From positions 248,001 through 312,000 of the forward strand of contig JAHHIG010000001.1 of assembly GCA_019358895.1 (NCBI GenBank): DNA of 64,000 bases, written 5' to 3'. The translations under genes were made by a program, and so were the position numbers. Below the pieces are notes generated by a model that had not been told where the DNA came from, made no database searches, and saw only the letters and a list, made by a program, of their open reading frames with translations. Source of the DNA: Tildeniella nuda ZEHNDER 1965/U140. GTDB taxonomy: Bacteria; Cyanobacteriota; Cyanobacteriia; Leptolyngbyales; Leptolyngbyaceae. How positions within the stretch are numbered: position 1 is the stretch's first letter; each line of letters starts with the position of its first letter. Below are positions 28,444-39,839 of this stretch, piece by piece.

Positions 28444-29262
28444 GTGCCCCACCCCCGTAAAAAGTTTGCCCAACACTGGCTCCGCAGCGAAAAAGCACTC
28501 AACAGCATTGTGAACGCCGCCGAGTTGATGGAGAGCGATCGCGTCCTCGAAATTGGTCCCGGTACAGGCATCCTCACCCGACAGTTATTGGCACTGGCTC
28601 AAGTCGTCGTTGCCGTTGAAATCGATCGAGATTTATGTGAGCTATTAGTAAAAAAGTTTGGCAAAGTCGAGCATTTTCTGCTGCTGCAAGACGACTTTCT
28701 CGTTGCCGATCTCGATCGCTTACTGATCCTATCTCCAGAGTTTCAAATGCCCAACAAAGTTGTGGCAAATATTCCGTACAACATTACCGGACCCATTATC
28801 GAAAAACTGCTGGGCACGATCGCCGCTCCCAATCCACACCCGTTTGATGCGATCGTCCTCCTGGTACAAAAAGAAGTCGCCCTTCGCCTTTGCAGCAAAC
28901 CCGGCTCCACCCATTTCGGCGCACTGTCCGTGCGAGTGCAATATCTCGCCGAGTGCCAGTTTATTTGTGATGTTCCCGCAAAGGCATTTCAGCCACCACC
29001 CAAAGTTGATTCTGCCGTGATTCGCCTGCGCCCTCGCCCTGTTGTTACACCTGCCCAAAATCCTCGCCATTTGGAAACTATTATCAAGGCGGGCTTTGCC
29101 AGCAAACGCAAAATGCTCCGCAACAATCTGAAAAGTCTGGTGGATGGCGATCGGCTCACCCACTTACTGGAACAATTAAACGTAAACCCCCAAGTTCGTG
29201 CCGAAGACCTGAGCGTCGAACAGTGGATTTCGCTGAGCAACGAACTGCAAGAAAGTTGTTAG
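28444..29262 (+). CDS. rsmA: 16S rRNA dimethyladenosine transferase
   Basis: 272 residues from GTG 28444 (MPHPRKKFAQHWLRSEKAL); a frame start at 28420 would overlap purM and add residues not in the family. It dimethylates two adenines in the 3' hairpin of 16S rRNA with SAM during 30S assembly. Motifs: EIGPGTGILTRQL (SAM binding), NKVVANIPYNITGPI (catalytic NIPY), LLVQKEVALR and PPPKVDSAVIRL. Known as ksgA. Directly follows purM. Confidence 0.97.
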   Translation: MPHPRKKFAQHWLRSEKALNSIVNAAELMESDRVLEIGPGTGILTRQLLALAQVVVAVEIDRDLCELLVKKFGKVEHFLLLQDDFLVADLDRLLILSPEFQMPNKVVANIPYNITGPIIEKLLGTIAAPNPHPFDAIVLLVQKEVALRLCSKPGSTHFGALSVRVQYLAECQFICDVPAKAFQPPPKVDSAVIRLRPRPVVTPAQNPRHLETIIKAGFASKRKMLRNNLKSLVDGDRLTHLLEQLNVNPQVRAEDLSVEQWISLSNELQESC

Positions 29263-29336
29263 TTGTTGGTTGTTAGCAGAAGTCAGAAGTCAGGAGTCAG
29301 AAGTCAGAAGGCTAAAGGCTAAAAGCTAAAAGCTTA
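29260..29336. repeat. STRR arrays after rsmA
   Basis: Three heptamer types follow each other: TTAGTTG/TTGGTTG, then AGTCAGA (about four units), then GGCTAAA/AGCTAAA (about four units). The first begins in the rsmA stop region. Confidence 0.7.
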
Positions 29337-29399
29337 AAAACTGTACTCAAAGCTCTCTAGCGTAGCGGCGCAAGGTGCTATTCCAAACTCAAAACTTCC

Positions 29400-29451
29400 C
29401 CTGCCTCACCCCTACTCCCCACTCCCCACTCCCCACTCCCCACTCCCTTCC
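29400..29451. repeat. STRR array before ispE
   Basis: About six units of ACTCCCC, ending two bases before the ispE ATG, preceded by AACTCAAAACTTCCCC as seen inside GH116 insertion 2. Confidence 0.8.
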
Positions 29452-29453
29452 TC

Positions 29454-30422
29454 ATGCGCTCCTACTCCCTTCTTGCTCCCGCCAAAATCAATCTCTACCT
29501 CGAAATTCTGGGCGACCATGTAACGGGTGGCGAAGACTCTCGACCGTCTGGCTTTCACGAAATGGTGATGGTGCTTCAGAGTATCAGTTTGACTGATCAG
29601 ATTGATTTACGCGCTAATGGAACCGATGCCATCCGTGTCTACTGCACCCATCCACAAGTGCCGAATGACGCTAGTAACCTGGCGTATAGGGCAGCCGCGC
29701 TGATGAGCAAGCAGTTTCCTGATCGGTTTGCCCGTTACGGTGGCGTAGATATCACGATTCACAAGCAGATTCCAGTGGGGGCAGGGTTAGCAGGTGGATC
29801 AAGCAATGCCGCGGCAGTATTGGTGGGGCTGGGCTTGCTATGGGAGCTAGGCTTGACGCGGGACGAACTACAGCAATTAGGGGCAGTACTTGGTTCCGAC
29901 GTGCCGTTTTGCATTGCGGGAGGCACTGCCCTTGCAACAGGTCGTGGTGAACAGCTTGACGTACTACCTGCGTTGACCGGTCGCTATGTCGTGCTGGCAA
30001 AATATCGCAGTTTGTCGGTTTCGACTGCCTGGGCGTATCAAACCTATCGACACCAGTTTGGCTCATCGTATTTGCGTCGGGGTCAAGACCTAGAGCAACG
30101 CCGTCAGCAAATCCATTCGGGTGACATGATGGCGGCGATCGGGCAACGAGATGGCACCAAAATTGGTCAACTGCTGCGAAACGATTTGGAAAAAGTCGTG
30201 TTGCCAGCACATCCTCAGGTCTTACAGCTACGGGAAGCGTTTCAGCAGGCAAACCCACTGGGCACAATGATGTCTGGTTCTGGTCCTACCGTTTTTGCGC
30301 TGACAGCATCGCAGGCACAGGCAGAAGCAATTCAAGAACGAGTGAAAGGGACGATCGCCAACCCCGATCTAGAATTTTGGATCGCCACCTTCAACCCATC
30401 TGGCATTCGGATAGTAAAGTAA
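29454..30422 (+). CDS. ispE: 4-diphosphocytidyl-2-C-methyl-D-erythritol kinase
   Basis: 322 residues. It phosphorylates CDP-methylerythritol, the fourth step of the MEP isoprenoid pathway. GHMP-kinase motifs: SLLAPAKINLYLEI near the start, PVGAGLAGGSSNAAAVLVGL (ATP-binding loop), GSDVPFCIAGGTALATGRGE, and the end motif MMSGSGPTVFAL. The ATG at 29454 gives the correct N-terminus; the STRR array takes the ribosome-site position and no Shine-Dalgarno is seen. dxr of the same pathway is at about 49 kb, not linked. Confidence 0.95.
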   Translation: MRSYSLLAPAKINLYLEILGDHVTGGEDSRPSGFHEMVMVLQSISLTDQIDLRANGTDAIRVYCTHPQVPNDASNLAYRAAALMSKQFPDRFARYGGVDITIHKQIPVGAGLAGGSSNAAAVLVGLGLLWELGLTRDELQQLGAVLGSDVPFCIAGGTALATGRGEQLDVLPALTGRYVVLAKYRSLSVSTAWAYQTYRHQFGSSYLRRGQDLEQRRQQIHSGDMMAAIGQRDGTKIGQLLRNDLEKVVLPAHPQVLQLREAFQQANPLGTMMSGSGPTVFALTASQAQAEAIQERVKGTIANPDLEFWIATFNPSGIRIVK

Positions 30423-30507
30423 GGAAATCAAGGGATTTTGGCTTGCAGATTAAGCATCCCTACCTCTAATTAACTCAACTTCACCAAGCCAACCAGCCAT
30501 TAATCCT

Positions 30508-30849
30508 ATGAGTGAGCCAATCTCTGATCCGGTTGTACAAGTCTCTAAAGAAGGCGCACCCGCACCCAGTCCACTACGCTGTATTGGTGGTTCGATCGTC
30601 GCTGGTGGTATTGCAATCGTGCTTTACAGACTGACCAGCTCGATCGCGATCGCCTTTGCCACCAAACCCCTTCAAACCGATAATTTCACTACGCAGCGCA
30701 TTTCTGCCGCCGTCCGCACCTTAATTGTCGGTTTAAGTTCGCTAGGAACGGGCATCTTTGCCTTAGCAGCCTTCGGGCTTTTCGCTTTGGGCATCCAACT
30801 CTTGCTTCAGCGATCTAAGGAAGAATCGGCACCACCTACAGATTCTTAA
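30508..30849 (+). CDS. DUF3082 membrane protein
   Basis: 113 residues with two transmembrane helices, about 25-50 (GGSIVAGGIAIVLYRLTSSI) and 72-100 (LIVGLSSLGTGIFALAAFGL). A polar N-terminus and acidic tail flank them. The pattern RCIGGSIVAGGIAIVLYRLT fits the cyanobacterial/chloroplast DUF3082 family of unknown function. Inner or thylakoid membrane. Follows ispE by about 85 bp. Confidence 0.8.
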   Translation: MSEPISDPVVQVSKEGAPAPSPLRCIGGSIVAGGIAIVLYRLTSSIAIAFATKPLQTDNFTTQRISAAVRTLIVGLSSLGTGIFALAAFGLFALGIQLLLQRSKEESAPPTDS

Positions 30850-31199
30850 TTCACGTTAGAAAGACGCAAGTTGAAAGAACGTAGGAAATGGATGATGAAA
30901 CAGTAGACAGAGAATTTAAGGACTGGTCTAGAGAGCGTAAGTTTGAATTAAACTTACAGCGGCTTGTAGTCCGATAGAGGACAAGAGAACGTTTAATCTC
31001 AAGCATTTTCAGCGTATCCCTGAACGACAAATTCAAAATTGGCTACAGCGGTATAGCGGTTCCCATGAGAGTGCGGTACAAGGGCTGAAGTTTTAAGATA
31101 GGAGGCAGAAGGAAAGCCGCCGTGCTCTTTAACTTCTGCTTCTGCCCTCTGCCTTCTGCCTTCTGCCTTCTGCCTTCTGCCTATAGAGAATCACTCCGC
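30850..31199. other. 350-bp stretch with repeat array and possible relic
   Basis: A 29-codon frame at 30888-30977 (MDDETVDREFKDWSRERKF) and a later open piece (KHFQRIPERQIQNWLQRYSG, ending near 31096) look protein-like but lie in different frames, so they may be a decayed gene; I cannot name it. A CTTCTGC heptamer array at 31134-31182 lies just past the stop of dapF. Confidence 0.4.
31134..31182. repeat. STRR array, CTTCTGC type
   Basis: About seven units of CTTCTGC/CCTCTGC just downstream of the convergent dapF. Confidence 0.85.
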
Positions 31200-32036
31200 C
31201 TACCGCGTTCCAACAAACGCTTTTTCTGCGGGTCCTGTCATGTAGAGGCGATCGTCCGCTTCAGACCATTCGATTTGAAGAGAACCACCCGGAAGTTCAA
31301 CCGTTGCACGTCGATCGCACTTGCCATTCAACACGCCTGCTACCAAAGACGCGCAAGCACCTGTACCACACGCCAGAGTAATCCCAGCAGCTCGTTCCCA
31401 GACACGCATTTTCAAGTAGTCCGATCGCACTACTTGAATAAACTCGGTGTTGATCTTCTGGGGAAACGCGGGATGCGTCTCAAACTGGGAACCGAGTGTT
31501 TCTAGTGCAACGGCTGCTACATCGTCAACAAAGGCGATGCAATGCGGGTTGCCCATGTTGACACAGGTGACCTGCCAGGTTTCTCCGGCAACCTGTAATG
31601 GTTGATTCACTACTTTCTGATCGGCTGCCACAAGTGTTGTAGGAATTTCGGCTGCCAGCAGACGGGGTTTGCCCATATCAACGGTAATCAACCCGTCTGC
31701 TTCAAGCCTGGGTGTAATCAACCCACCTAACGTGTGGATTTTGTACGATCGGGGTTCAGTTACGCTTTCTAGTTCCGCAATGAATTTAGCAAGACAGCGA
31801 ATGCCGTTGCCACACATTTCTGGCTCCGAGCCGTCGTTGTTGAAGATTCGCATGGTGTAGTCGGTGCCATTCTGTCCCGGCAGGGCGAAAATGACACCAT
31901 CAGCACCGATGCCAAAATGTCGATCGCACCACTGCACAGCGTCCTCTGGGGTCAAACGTGGCTCTGCTGAGGCGCGATTGTCGATCAGAATGAAATCGTT
32001 ACCCAAACCGTGATACTTGGTGAATGCAACTGCCAT
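31200..32036 (-). CDS. dapF: diaminopimelate epimerase
   Basis: 278 residues. It converts LL- to meso-diaminopimelate for lysine and peptidoglycan synthesis. The two catalytic cysteines are seen in [12 protein letters not shown] and [12 protein letters not shown]. The N-terminus ([17 protein letters not shown]) and [14 protein letters not shown] are diagnostic. The divergent neighbour is hfq, an arrangement also known from other cyanobacteria. Start ATG 32036. Confidence 0.97.
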   Translation of the reverse strand: MAVAFTKYHGLGNDFILIDNRASAEPRLTPEDAVQWCDRHFGIGADGVIFALPGQNGTDYTMRIFNNDGSEPEMCGNGIRCLAKFIAELESVTEPRSYKIHTLGGLITPRLEADGLITVDMGKPRLLAAEIPTTLVAADQKVVNQPLQVAGETWQVTCVNMGNPHCIAFVDDVAAVALETLGSQFETHPAFPQKINTEFIQVVRSDYLKMRVWERAAGITLACGTGACASLVAGVLNGKCDRRATVELPGGSLQIEWSEADDRLYMTGPAEKAFVGTR

Positions 32037-32096
32037 AGATTCTGCAAATGTGTGGTGTGAAAAAGGCTCAGGTGAGGAATGATAGAAGGGAAAAGA

Positions 32097-32182
32097 AAAG
32101 GATAAAGGATAAAGGATGAAAAAGGCAGGAATGGTGAGTGTTCTGCTGCCTGTTTCAACTTTAGCCTTTAGCCCTTAGCCTT
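32097..32182. repeat. STRR fragments before hfq
   Basis: AAAGGAT units (about three) near 32097-32117 and TTTAGCC/CTTAGCC units near 32158-32182 in the dapF-hfq intergenic space. Confidence 0.6.
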
Positions 32183-32199
32183 CAAGAGGGACGAACACA

Positions 32200-32415
32200 A
32201 TGGCGATCGAACTAGAGACCGGGCTACCGAGCGTACGTCAAATCCAGAATCTAATTCGGGAGGAGACAGAAGTAGAGCTAAAGCTTGTGACGGGTGATCT
32301 TTTGGCTGGTAAGGTACGCTGGCAGGATAGCGATTGTTTGGCGATGGTAGACCAATACGACCAGAGCACGATTGTGTGGCGACAGGCGATCGTTTACCTC
32401 AAACCGAGACCATAG
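32200..32415 (+). CDS. hfq: cyanobacterial Hfq-related RNA-binding protein
   Basis: 71 residues, the short cyanobacterial Hfq type (Sm fold). The sequence LPSVRQIQNLIREETEVELK, VTGDLLAGKVRWQDSDCL and the Sm2 region IVWRQAIVYLKP match it; it lacks the YKHA motif and the C-terminal tail of enterobacterial Hfq. In Synechocystis the homologue affects motility through the type IV pilus motor rather than general sRNA pairing (known for the family, not shown here). Ribosome site AGAGGGA precedes the ATG. Divergent from dapF. Confidence 0.88.
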   Translation: MAIELETGLPSVRQIQNLIREETEVELKLVTGDLLAGKVRWQDSDCLAMVDQYDQSTIVWRQAIVYLKPRP

Positions 32416-32473
32416 ACTCTAGTCAGTGAGTCACAGCTTAGAATGAACCCGCTCCGAGTGTAAACCTGTGGGC

Positions 32474-34540
32474 TTAAGCTAATCCCCATTGGTCAAAGAG
32501 AAACGCATACTCAAAGGCAGTTTCTTTCAAGCTATCGTACCGTCCCGACGCGCCACCATGCCCAGCACCCATGTTGGTCTTGAGCAGCAGGCAGTTGTGG
32601 TCAGTTTTGAGCGATCGCAGCTTTGCTGTCCACTTCGCTGGCTCCCAGTAGGCGACGCGAGAGTCGTTTAAGCCTGCTGTGATCAACAGATTAGGGTACG
32701 CTTTCGCCTCAATGTTGTCGTAGGGCGAATAAGACTTCATATAGTCGTAGAACATCTTGTCATTCGGGTCGCCCCATTCTTCCCGCTCAATTACAGAAAG
32801 CGGTAGATGATCGTCCAAAATAGTGGTCACGACATCGACAAACGGTACGTGCGCGACGACGGCTTTGAACAAATCAGGACGCAGGTTAATCACTGCACCC
32901 ATTAGCAACCCACCAGCGCTGCCGCCCAAAATCGCCAGATGGTCGGGTGATGTCCAACCCTGAGTGATGAGCTGTTCACTACAGGTGATGAAGTCAGTGA
33001 ACGTGTTTTTCTTATGTAGAAATTTGCCGTCTTCGTACCACTGGCGACCCATTTCAGAACCACCACGAATATGGGCGATCGCCACCACAACGCCTCGTTC
33101 TAACAGTGACAGGCGCGCAGACGAAAACGTCGCTGGATAGCTGAAGCCGTAGGAGCCGTAGCCCGTGAGGAGAAGGGGATTAGCACCGTTTTTCGCCATC
33201 CCTTTTTTATAGACAATCGAAATCGGCACCTGAGTCCCGTCGGTTGCCGTTGCCATCAGCCGTTCGCTCACGTACTGGCTGCGATCGTACCCACCCAGCA
33301 CGGGCGTTTCTTTCTTCAGTTCCCGTGTTCGCGTCTCCAGGTTGTAATCGAAGACCGATCGAGGCGTTACTAAAGACGTGTAATTGAATCGCAGTGTATC
33401 GGTCTCAAACTCTGGGTTGCTACCCTCATCCACGCTGTAGGTTGGGTCTGGAAACTGGATGTAGTGCTCCTCACCATTGTCAAGCTGACGCACGCGAATC
33501 GTCGGTAGCCCTGCCTCACGTTCGTAAAGCACCAGATGCTTGGCAAAGGCACTGACACCCTCTAGCAACACCGACTCACGGTGGGGAATCACCAAACGCC
33601 AGTTGTCCTTTGCAGGAGCCGCAACGGGCGTTTGCATCAGCTTAAAATTGAGCGCCTCATCGTTGGTCGTGATGTAGAACGAATCGCTGTGATGTTCAAC
33701 CTGGTACTCAATGCCGGACGATCGCGGCTGAATGACCTGAAATTTGCCCTCCGGCTGGTTGGCATCTAGATAGTGAATTTCGGAGGTAATCTTGCTTTGA
33801 AGTTCCAGGAGAATGTAGGCATCGCTACGCGTTTTGCCTACGGTCAGATAATAGGACTCATCTGTTTCGTGATAGACCAATTCATCATCGCTCACGGCAC
33901 TTCCCAACTGATGCCGCAGAAGCCTAAACGGACGATTCGCATCATCTACCAGCGTGTAAAACACGGTTTGGTTATCGTTACCCCAGGCGAACCCATAGCC
34001 AGTTTCAAGAATTTTTTCAGGATAAAGCTGCCCTGTGACCAGGTTCAGAAACAGTAGGGTATGTCGTTCTGAGCCAGTTGTATCGACTGAGTACGCCAAA
34101 ATTTGATGGTTCGGGCTGACCGAAAACAGCCCTAGCCCAAAGAAATCGTGTCCGTTCGCTAAGTCGTTCTGGTCGAGGAGCAATGCCTCCGGCGCGTCTA
34201 AACTGCCTTCTTTGCGGCAGTAGATGGGATAAGCCTTGCCTGTTTCTGTACGTGAGTAATAATAAAACTGACCTTTGCGATACGGCACTGAGAGATCCGT
34301 TTCTTGGATACGAGCGAGCATCTCGTCATACAGCGCGGTTTGCAGCGCTTCTGTATGCGCCATCATGGCTGCGGTGTAGGCATTCTCCGCTTCGAGATAG
34401 GCGATCGTGCTTGGTTCGTCGCGGTGACACAGCCAGAAATAGTCATCGACGCGATCGTCTCCATGCAGTGAGAGGATTTCTGGCTGTTTGTCGGCGATCG
34501 GTGGTGATGCAATTGGAGCCACAGTGCGATTTTGATCCAT
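32474..34540 (-). CDS. ptrB: oligopeptidase B, S9A family
   Basis: 688 residues, typical. An N-terminal seven-bladed beta-propeller (about 80-400) precedes the alpha/beta-hydrolase domain with the catalytic Ser in GGSAGGLLMGAV, the Asp in GLNDSRVAYWEP and the His in GAGHGGASGR. It cleaves small peptides after Arg or Lys in the cytosol. The stretch FLHKKNTFTDFITCSEQLI precedes the catalytic Ser. Start ATG 34540 (MDQNRTVAPIASPP). It stands alone on its strand, convergent with hfq. Confidence 0.93.
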   Translation of the reverse strand: MDQNRTVAPIASPPIADKQPEILSLHGDDRVDDYFWLCHRDEPSTIAYLEAENAYTAAMMAHTEALQTALYDEMLARIQETDLSVPYRKGQFYYYSRTETGKAYPIYCRKEGSLDAPEALLLDQNDLANGHDFFGLGLFSVSPNHQILAYSVDTTGSERHTLLFLNLVTGQLYPEKILETGYGFAWGNDNQTVFYTLVDDANRPFRLLRHQLGSAVSDDELVYHETDESYYLTVGKTRSDAYILLELQSKITSEIHYLDANQPEGKFQVIQPRSSGIEYQVEHHSDSFYITTNDEALNFKLMQTPVAAPAKDNWRLVIPHRESVLLEGVSAFAKHLVLYEREAGLPTIRVRQLDNGEEHYIQFPDPTYSVDEGSNPEFETDTLRFNYTSLVTPRSVFDYNLETRTRELKKETPVLGGYDRSQYVSERLMATATDGTQVPISIVYKKGMAKNGANPLLLTGYGSYGFSYPATFSSARLSLLERGVVVAIAHIRGGSEMGRQWYEDGKFLHKKNTFTDFITCSEQLITQGWTSPDHLAILGGSAGGLLMGAVINLRPDLFKAVVAHVPFVDVVTTILDDHLPLSVIEREEWGDPNDKMFYDYMKSYSPYDNIEAKAYPNLLITAGLNDSRVAYWEPAKWTAKLRSLKTDHNCLLLKTNMGAGHGGASGRYDSLKETAFEYAFLFDQWGLA

Positions 34541-34842
34541 CGTTCAGTTGTTTCAGGGCTTGTTTAAGTGGTTGGTCTATGTTTCTCTTTCAGATCTGGA
34601 GAGAAAACGTGAGTTAGGAGCATGGCTTTTTGCTTCACATTGCGTGATCACTCGCATCAGAAATCGAGTGCCTTCCCCTTAGAAGACCATAAAGCCATAA
34701 GTAGATTAAATAGTAATTTTTACTTATTATGAGGCTTAAGCGTCTAGATCTTGATCAATGTGGAGCAGAAAGTATCTTAAGATTATCGTAAGAATTAAGC
34801 TGAATTGCAAAAGCTAATCACCAATCACCAGGAGGACTGTCT
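34541..34842. other. 302-bp intergenic region before fbaA
   Basis: AT-rich between about 34690 and 34810, as expected for the promoters of a highly expressed Calvin-cycle gene. No coding frame. An AGGAGG ribosome site at 34830-34835 serves fbaA. I see no certain -10 or -35 pair. Confidence 0.5.
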
Positions 34843-35922
34843 ATGGCGCTCGTACCACTGCGGTTGCTGCTCGACCACGCAGCAGAGAATGGTTACGGCA
34901 TCCCTGCCTACAACGTCAATAACATGGAGCAGATTCGTGCAATCATGAACGCTGCTGACGAAACCGATAGCCCTGTTATTTTGCAAGCGTCTCGTGGTGC
35001 GCGCACCTACGCAGGCGAAAACTTCCTCCGTCATTTAATTCTGGCTGCGATCGAAACCTATCCGCACATTCCCATTGTGATGCACCAGGATCACGGTAAT
35101 GCCCCATCCACCTGCTATTCCGCCATGAAGAACGGGTTTAGCAGCGTGATGATGGATGGCTCATTAGAAGCCGATGCCAAAACTCCCGCCAGCTTTGAGT
35201 ATAACGTCAGCACCACCCGCGAAGTGGTTAAAGTGGCTCACTCGATCGGCGTGAGTGTTGAAGGCGAGCTGGGCTGCTTAGGTTCTCTCGAAACGGGTCA
35301 AGGTGAAGCCGAGGATGGTCACGGTGCTGAAGGCGTTTTATCGCACGATCAACTGTTAACCGATCCTGATGAAGCGGTTGAGTTTGTGGAACAGACGCAG
35401 GTTGACGCTCTTGCAGTGGCGATCGGCACCAGTCACGGTGCTTATAAATTCACCCGCAAACCCACGGGCGAAATTTTGGCAATCAGCCGCATTGAAGAAA
35501 TCCACCGTCGTCTGCCCAACACCCATTTGGTCATGCATGGTTCTTCCTCTGTGCCTGAAGACTTGATTGCCATCATCAACCAGTATGGTGGTGCCATTCC
35601 TGAAACCTACGGTGTACCGGTCGAAGAAATTCAGAAAGGCATCAAGAGCGGTGTGCGGAAGGTGAACATTGACACCGACAACCGTTTGGCAATTACCGCT
35701 GCTGTGCGTGAAGCATTGGCATCGAACCCTAAGGAATTTGATCCCCGTCACTTCCTGAAACCGTCGATCAAGTACATGCAGAAGGTTTGTGGCGATCGCT
35801 ACCAGCAATTCGGCAGCGCAGGCAATGCCAGCAAGATCAAGCAAATTGGCTTGGATGAGTACGCTGCTAAATATGCCAAAGGCGAACTTGCAGCCATCAC
35901 AAAGAAGGCTGTTGGTGTTTAG
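34843..35922 (+). CDS. fbaA: class II fructose-bisphosphate aldolase
   Basis: 359 residues, Zn-dependent class II. It condenses DHAP with glyceraldehyde 3-P or erythrose 4-P, serving both the Calvin cycle and glycolysis in cyanobacteria. Motifs: [28 protein letters not shown] (Zn ligands), [29 protein letters not shown] and [14 protein letters not shown] strong ribosome site (AGGAGG) lies 7 bases before the ATG. A perfect 15-bp terminator hairpin follows. Confidence 0.97.
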   Translation: MALVPLRLLLDHAAENGYGIPAYNVNNMEQIRAIMNAADETDSPVILQASRGARTYAGENFLRHLILAAIETYPHIPIVMHQDHGNAPSTCYSAMKNGFSSVMMDGSLEADAKTPASFEYNVSTTREVVKVAHSIGVSVEGELGCLGSLETGQGEAEDGHGAEGVLSHDQLLTDPDEAVEFVEQTQVDALAVAIGTSHGAYKFTRKPTGEILAISRIEEIHRRLPNTHLVMHGSSSVPEDLIAIINQYGGAIPETYGVPVEEIQKGIKSGVRKVNIDTDNRLAITAAVREALASNPKEFDPRHFLKPSIKYMQKVCGDRYQQFGSAGNASKIKQIGLDEYAAKYAKGELAAITKKAVGV

Positions 35923-35950
35923 CCTCTTCCTCTAGCGCGATCGTTGCGTG

Positions 35951-35990
35951 AAAGAGCCGGGTAGCTAACGCTACCCGGCTCTTTGCTTTC
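35951..35990 (+). terminator. intrinsic terminator of fbaA
   Basis: AAAGAGCCGGGTAGC (35951-35965) pairs perfectly with GCTACCCGGCTCTTT (35970-35984) over a TAAC loop. The T-tract is short (CTTTGCTTTC), so its strength comes from the 15-bp stem. Confidence 0.85.
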
Positions 35991-36071
35991 GTTGTCCATA
36001 ATCTACCCATTGGCTGAACGCCTGACAGCCCCAGACGTATAATAGAAGCGATCCCCTATTTCTACAGGCTT

Positions 36072-37328
36072 GTGACTACAACGCCCCGCCCCGCTAGTCT
36101 TCTGCAAACGGCAAATGCTCTACCTCACGATCGTCCTGATGTGCTCGGGCGGTTTGGCAAATTCGGTGGCAAGTATGTGCCCGAAACCTTGATGCCTGCC
36201 TTGAGTGAATTGGAAACAGCATTTTATCAGTACCGCGCTGATTCAGACTTTCAGCAGGAACTCCAAGGGCTGTTACGCGATTATGTCGGACGACCCAGTC
36301 CGCTTTACTTTGCTGAGCGCTTGACGACTCACTATGCTCGACCAGACGGTTCGGGTGCGCAAATTTACCTGAAACGCGAAGATCTAAACCACACGGGCGC
36401 TCACAAGATCAACAACGCGCTGGCGCAGGTGCTGTTGGCAAAGCGTATGGGCAAACAGCGCGTGATTGCTGAGACAGGTGCAGGTCAGCATGGCGTGGCG
36501 ACTGCAACCGTCTGTGCCCGCTTTGGCTTGAAATGTGTCATCTACATGGGCGTGCAGGATATGGAGCGGCAGGCGCTCAACGTCTTTCGGATGCGGCTCA
36601 TGGGCGCGGAAGTATCGCCTGTAGAAGCCGGAACTGGAACACTGAAGGATGCGACCTCAGAAGCCATTCGAGACTGGGTGACAAATGTAGAGGACACCCA
36701 CTATATCTTAGGTTCTGTTGCTGGACCGCACCCCTATCCCATGATCGTGCGAGATTTCCATGCCGTCATTGGGCAAGAAACTCGCGTGCAGTGCCAGGAA
36801 AAATGGGGCGGTTTGCCAGACCTTTTGCTGGCATGTGTGGGCGGTGGCTCAAACGCGATCGGGCTATTCCACGAATTTATTGATGAGCCAACGATACGCA
36901 TGATTGGCGTTGAAGCAGCGGGCGAAGGCGTAAACACAGAAAAACATGCAGCTACCCTGACACAAGGACGCGTTGGCGTTTTGCATGGTGCCATGAGTTA
37001 CCTGCTACAAGATGCAGATGGGCAGGTGACAGAAGCACATTCCATCAGCGCTGGGCTAGATTATCCCGGCGTTGGACCAGAACATAGCTACCTCAAAGAT
37101 TGGGGGCGGGCAGAATACTACAGCATTACCGATGCAGAAGCTCTTGGAGCCTTTCAACGACTATCGCAGCTAGAAGGCATCATTCCGGCGTTAGAAACGG
37201 CACACGCGATCGCCTACCTTGAAACACTCTGCCCTCAGCTCCCTGGCAGTCCTCGCATTGTCATCAACTGCTCTGGACGCGGCGACAAAGATGTGCAAAC
37301 CGTTGCGAAGGTTTTGGATTTGACCTAG
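36072..37328 (+). CDS. trpB: tryptophan synthase beta chain
   Basis: 418 residues. It joins indole and serine with PLP, with TrpA as partner (not nearby). PLP Lys is in [14 protein letters not shown]; other blocks are [44 protein letters not shown] and the end motif [12 protein letters not shown]. The start is a GTG at 36072 with [12 protein letters not shown]; the conserved region begins about 25 residues in. Convergent with rplY. Confidence 0.97.
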   Translation: MTTTPRPASLLQTANALPHDRPDVLGRFGKFGGKYVPETLMPALSELETAFYQYRADSDFQQELQGLLRDYVGRPSPLYFAERLTTHYARPDGSGAQIYLKREDLNHTGAHKINNALAQVLLAKRMGKQRVIAETGAGQHGVATATVCARFGLKCVIYMGVQDMERQALNVFRMRLMGAEVSPVEAGTGTLKDATSEAIRDWVTNVEDTHYILGSVAGPHPYPMIVRDFHAVIGQETRVQCQEKWGGLPDLLLACVGGGSNAIGLFHEFIDEPTIRMIGVEAAGEGVNTEKHAATLTQGRVGVLHGAMSYLLQDADGQVTEAHSISAGLDYPGVGPEHSYLKDWGRAEYYSITDAEALGAFQRLSQLEGIIPALETAHAIAYLETLCPQLPGSPRIVINCSGRGDKDVQTVAKVLDLT

Positions 37329-37443
37329 CTACGACGATCGCGCGTTACGGTCGATGACTGTGTAACCAATTAGTTAAATCAGTTGGCTTCGAGAAATCGT
37401 GGGGATATGTATTCAAAAGAAGTAAGGTTTAGTGCCTTTAACA

Positions 37444-37475
37444 ACCTAAAAGGCACCCCTAGTGGATGCCTTTTG
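37444..37475. terminator. bidirectional terminator between trpB and rplY
   Basis: AAAAGGCA (about 37447-37454) pairs with TGCCTTTT (about 37467-37474) with further CC/GG pairing, giving a T-run on both strands. It lies between two convergent genes, so either may use it. Confidence 0.75.
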
Positions 37476-37499
37476 ATCACTGAACAAGGCTGGTTAGGG

Positions 37500-38123
37500 T
37501 TAAGCCCCTGAAGTCGAAGCAGCGGCAGCGGCGGCTTCTTCTGCTGCCGCCTCGGCTGCCACAGAACTCGACGGTGCTAGAACTGTGACAACCACGCGAT
37601 CGGGTTCACCTAATGCCACAACCCCATCTGGTAAAACAAGCTCATGGACATGGAGTGCTGCGCCAACATCCAGCCCAGTCACATCAATTTCAATGGATTC
37701 TGGAATCCGATCGGGCGCACAGCGAACCTGTAGTTCGTTCAACCCCTGGTCGAGCGAGCCGCCGCTGTTTTTCACACCCGTGGCTTCGCCCACTAGATGA
37801 ATCGGCACGTCTACATCCAACGACTCTTGGGAGCCGACTGAAAAGAAGCTTAGGTGATAGACATACCCACGCCAGGGATGAGAATGAACCTCTCGCAAAA
37901 GCGCTTTGCCCTTCCACGGCAGTTCTGGCACATTCACCTGAATCAGCGTGTTGTTCACTGAAGCGTCGCGGATCAGCAGTTCAGCCGTTTTTGCTTTGAC
38001 GGTTAGCGAAACCGATTCTGCACCTTTATGACCGTATAGCACGGCGGGGATCAAGCCAGCGCGACGGAGTGCATTTGCCTTGCTGCCAGCAGGGCGTGTT
38101 TGACATTCGAGCGTGAGTTCCAT
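37500..38123 (-). CDS. rplY: 50S ribosomal protein L25 (Ctc type)
   Basis: 207 residues with an N-terminal 5S-rRNA-binding L25 domain (about 1-90: ECQTRPAGSKANALRRAGLIP, AVLYGHKG) and a TL5/CTC C-terminal beta domain (about 95-185: LDVDVPIHLVGEATGVKNSG, VDVGAALHVHELVLPDGVV). It ends in an alanine-rich tail (EAAAEEAAAAAAST). It binds 5S rRNA in the large subunit. Downstream of purA by about 98 bp on the same strand, with STRR sequence between. Confidence 0.93.
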   Translation of the reverse strand: MELTLECQTRPAGSKANALRRAGLIPAVLYGHKGAESVSLTVKAKTAELLIRDASVNNTLIQVNVPELPWKGKALLREVHSHPWRGYVYHLSFFSVGSQESLDVDVPIHLVGEATGVKNSGGSLDQGLNELQVRCAPDRIPESIEIDVTGLDVGAALHVHELVLPDGVVALGEPDRVVVTVLAPSSSVAAEAAAEEAAAAAASTSGA

Positions 38124-38145
38124 AGTGAGTCAAGGGGAGTAAGGG

Positions 38146-38216
38146 GAAAGGCTAACGGCTAAAGGATAAAAACTAAATAACGGGTTTTACCCCTTAGCCT
38201 TTATCTTTTAGCCTTT
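38146..38216. repeat. STRR fragments between purA and rplY
   Basis: GGCTAAC/GGCTAAA units at one side and TTAGCCT/TTTATCT units at the other, partly complementary, so the transcript could form an imperfect hairpin. Confidence 0.6.
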
Positions 38217-38221
38217 CAAAT

Positions 38222-39583
<1,362 letters not shown>

Positions 39584-39839
39584 TCAGTACTAGAGTTTGC
39601 ACAAACGTTGATTATCACCAGAAAGAGACACTCGTGTCAATGCTTTAGTACGAAAGATAGTTCGCTACAACACTCAGCCGTATGGCTGAATTCAACCCGG
39701 TCGCACTTTCTGATTACCGTACGACTTCAGTAGATTCGCTAGGATATCACAAATGAGCGATCGACATGCTGCCTAGTCTTTGTGACTTGCGCCTGCTTTT
39801 AGACTGAAACCCTTTAATTTTTACCCTAAAGAGGTGCTT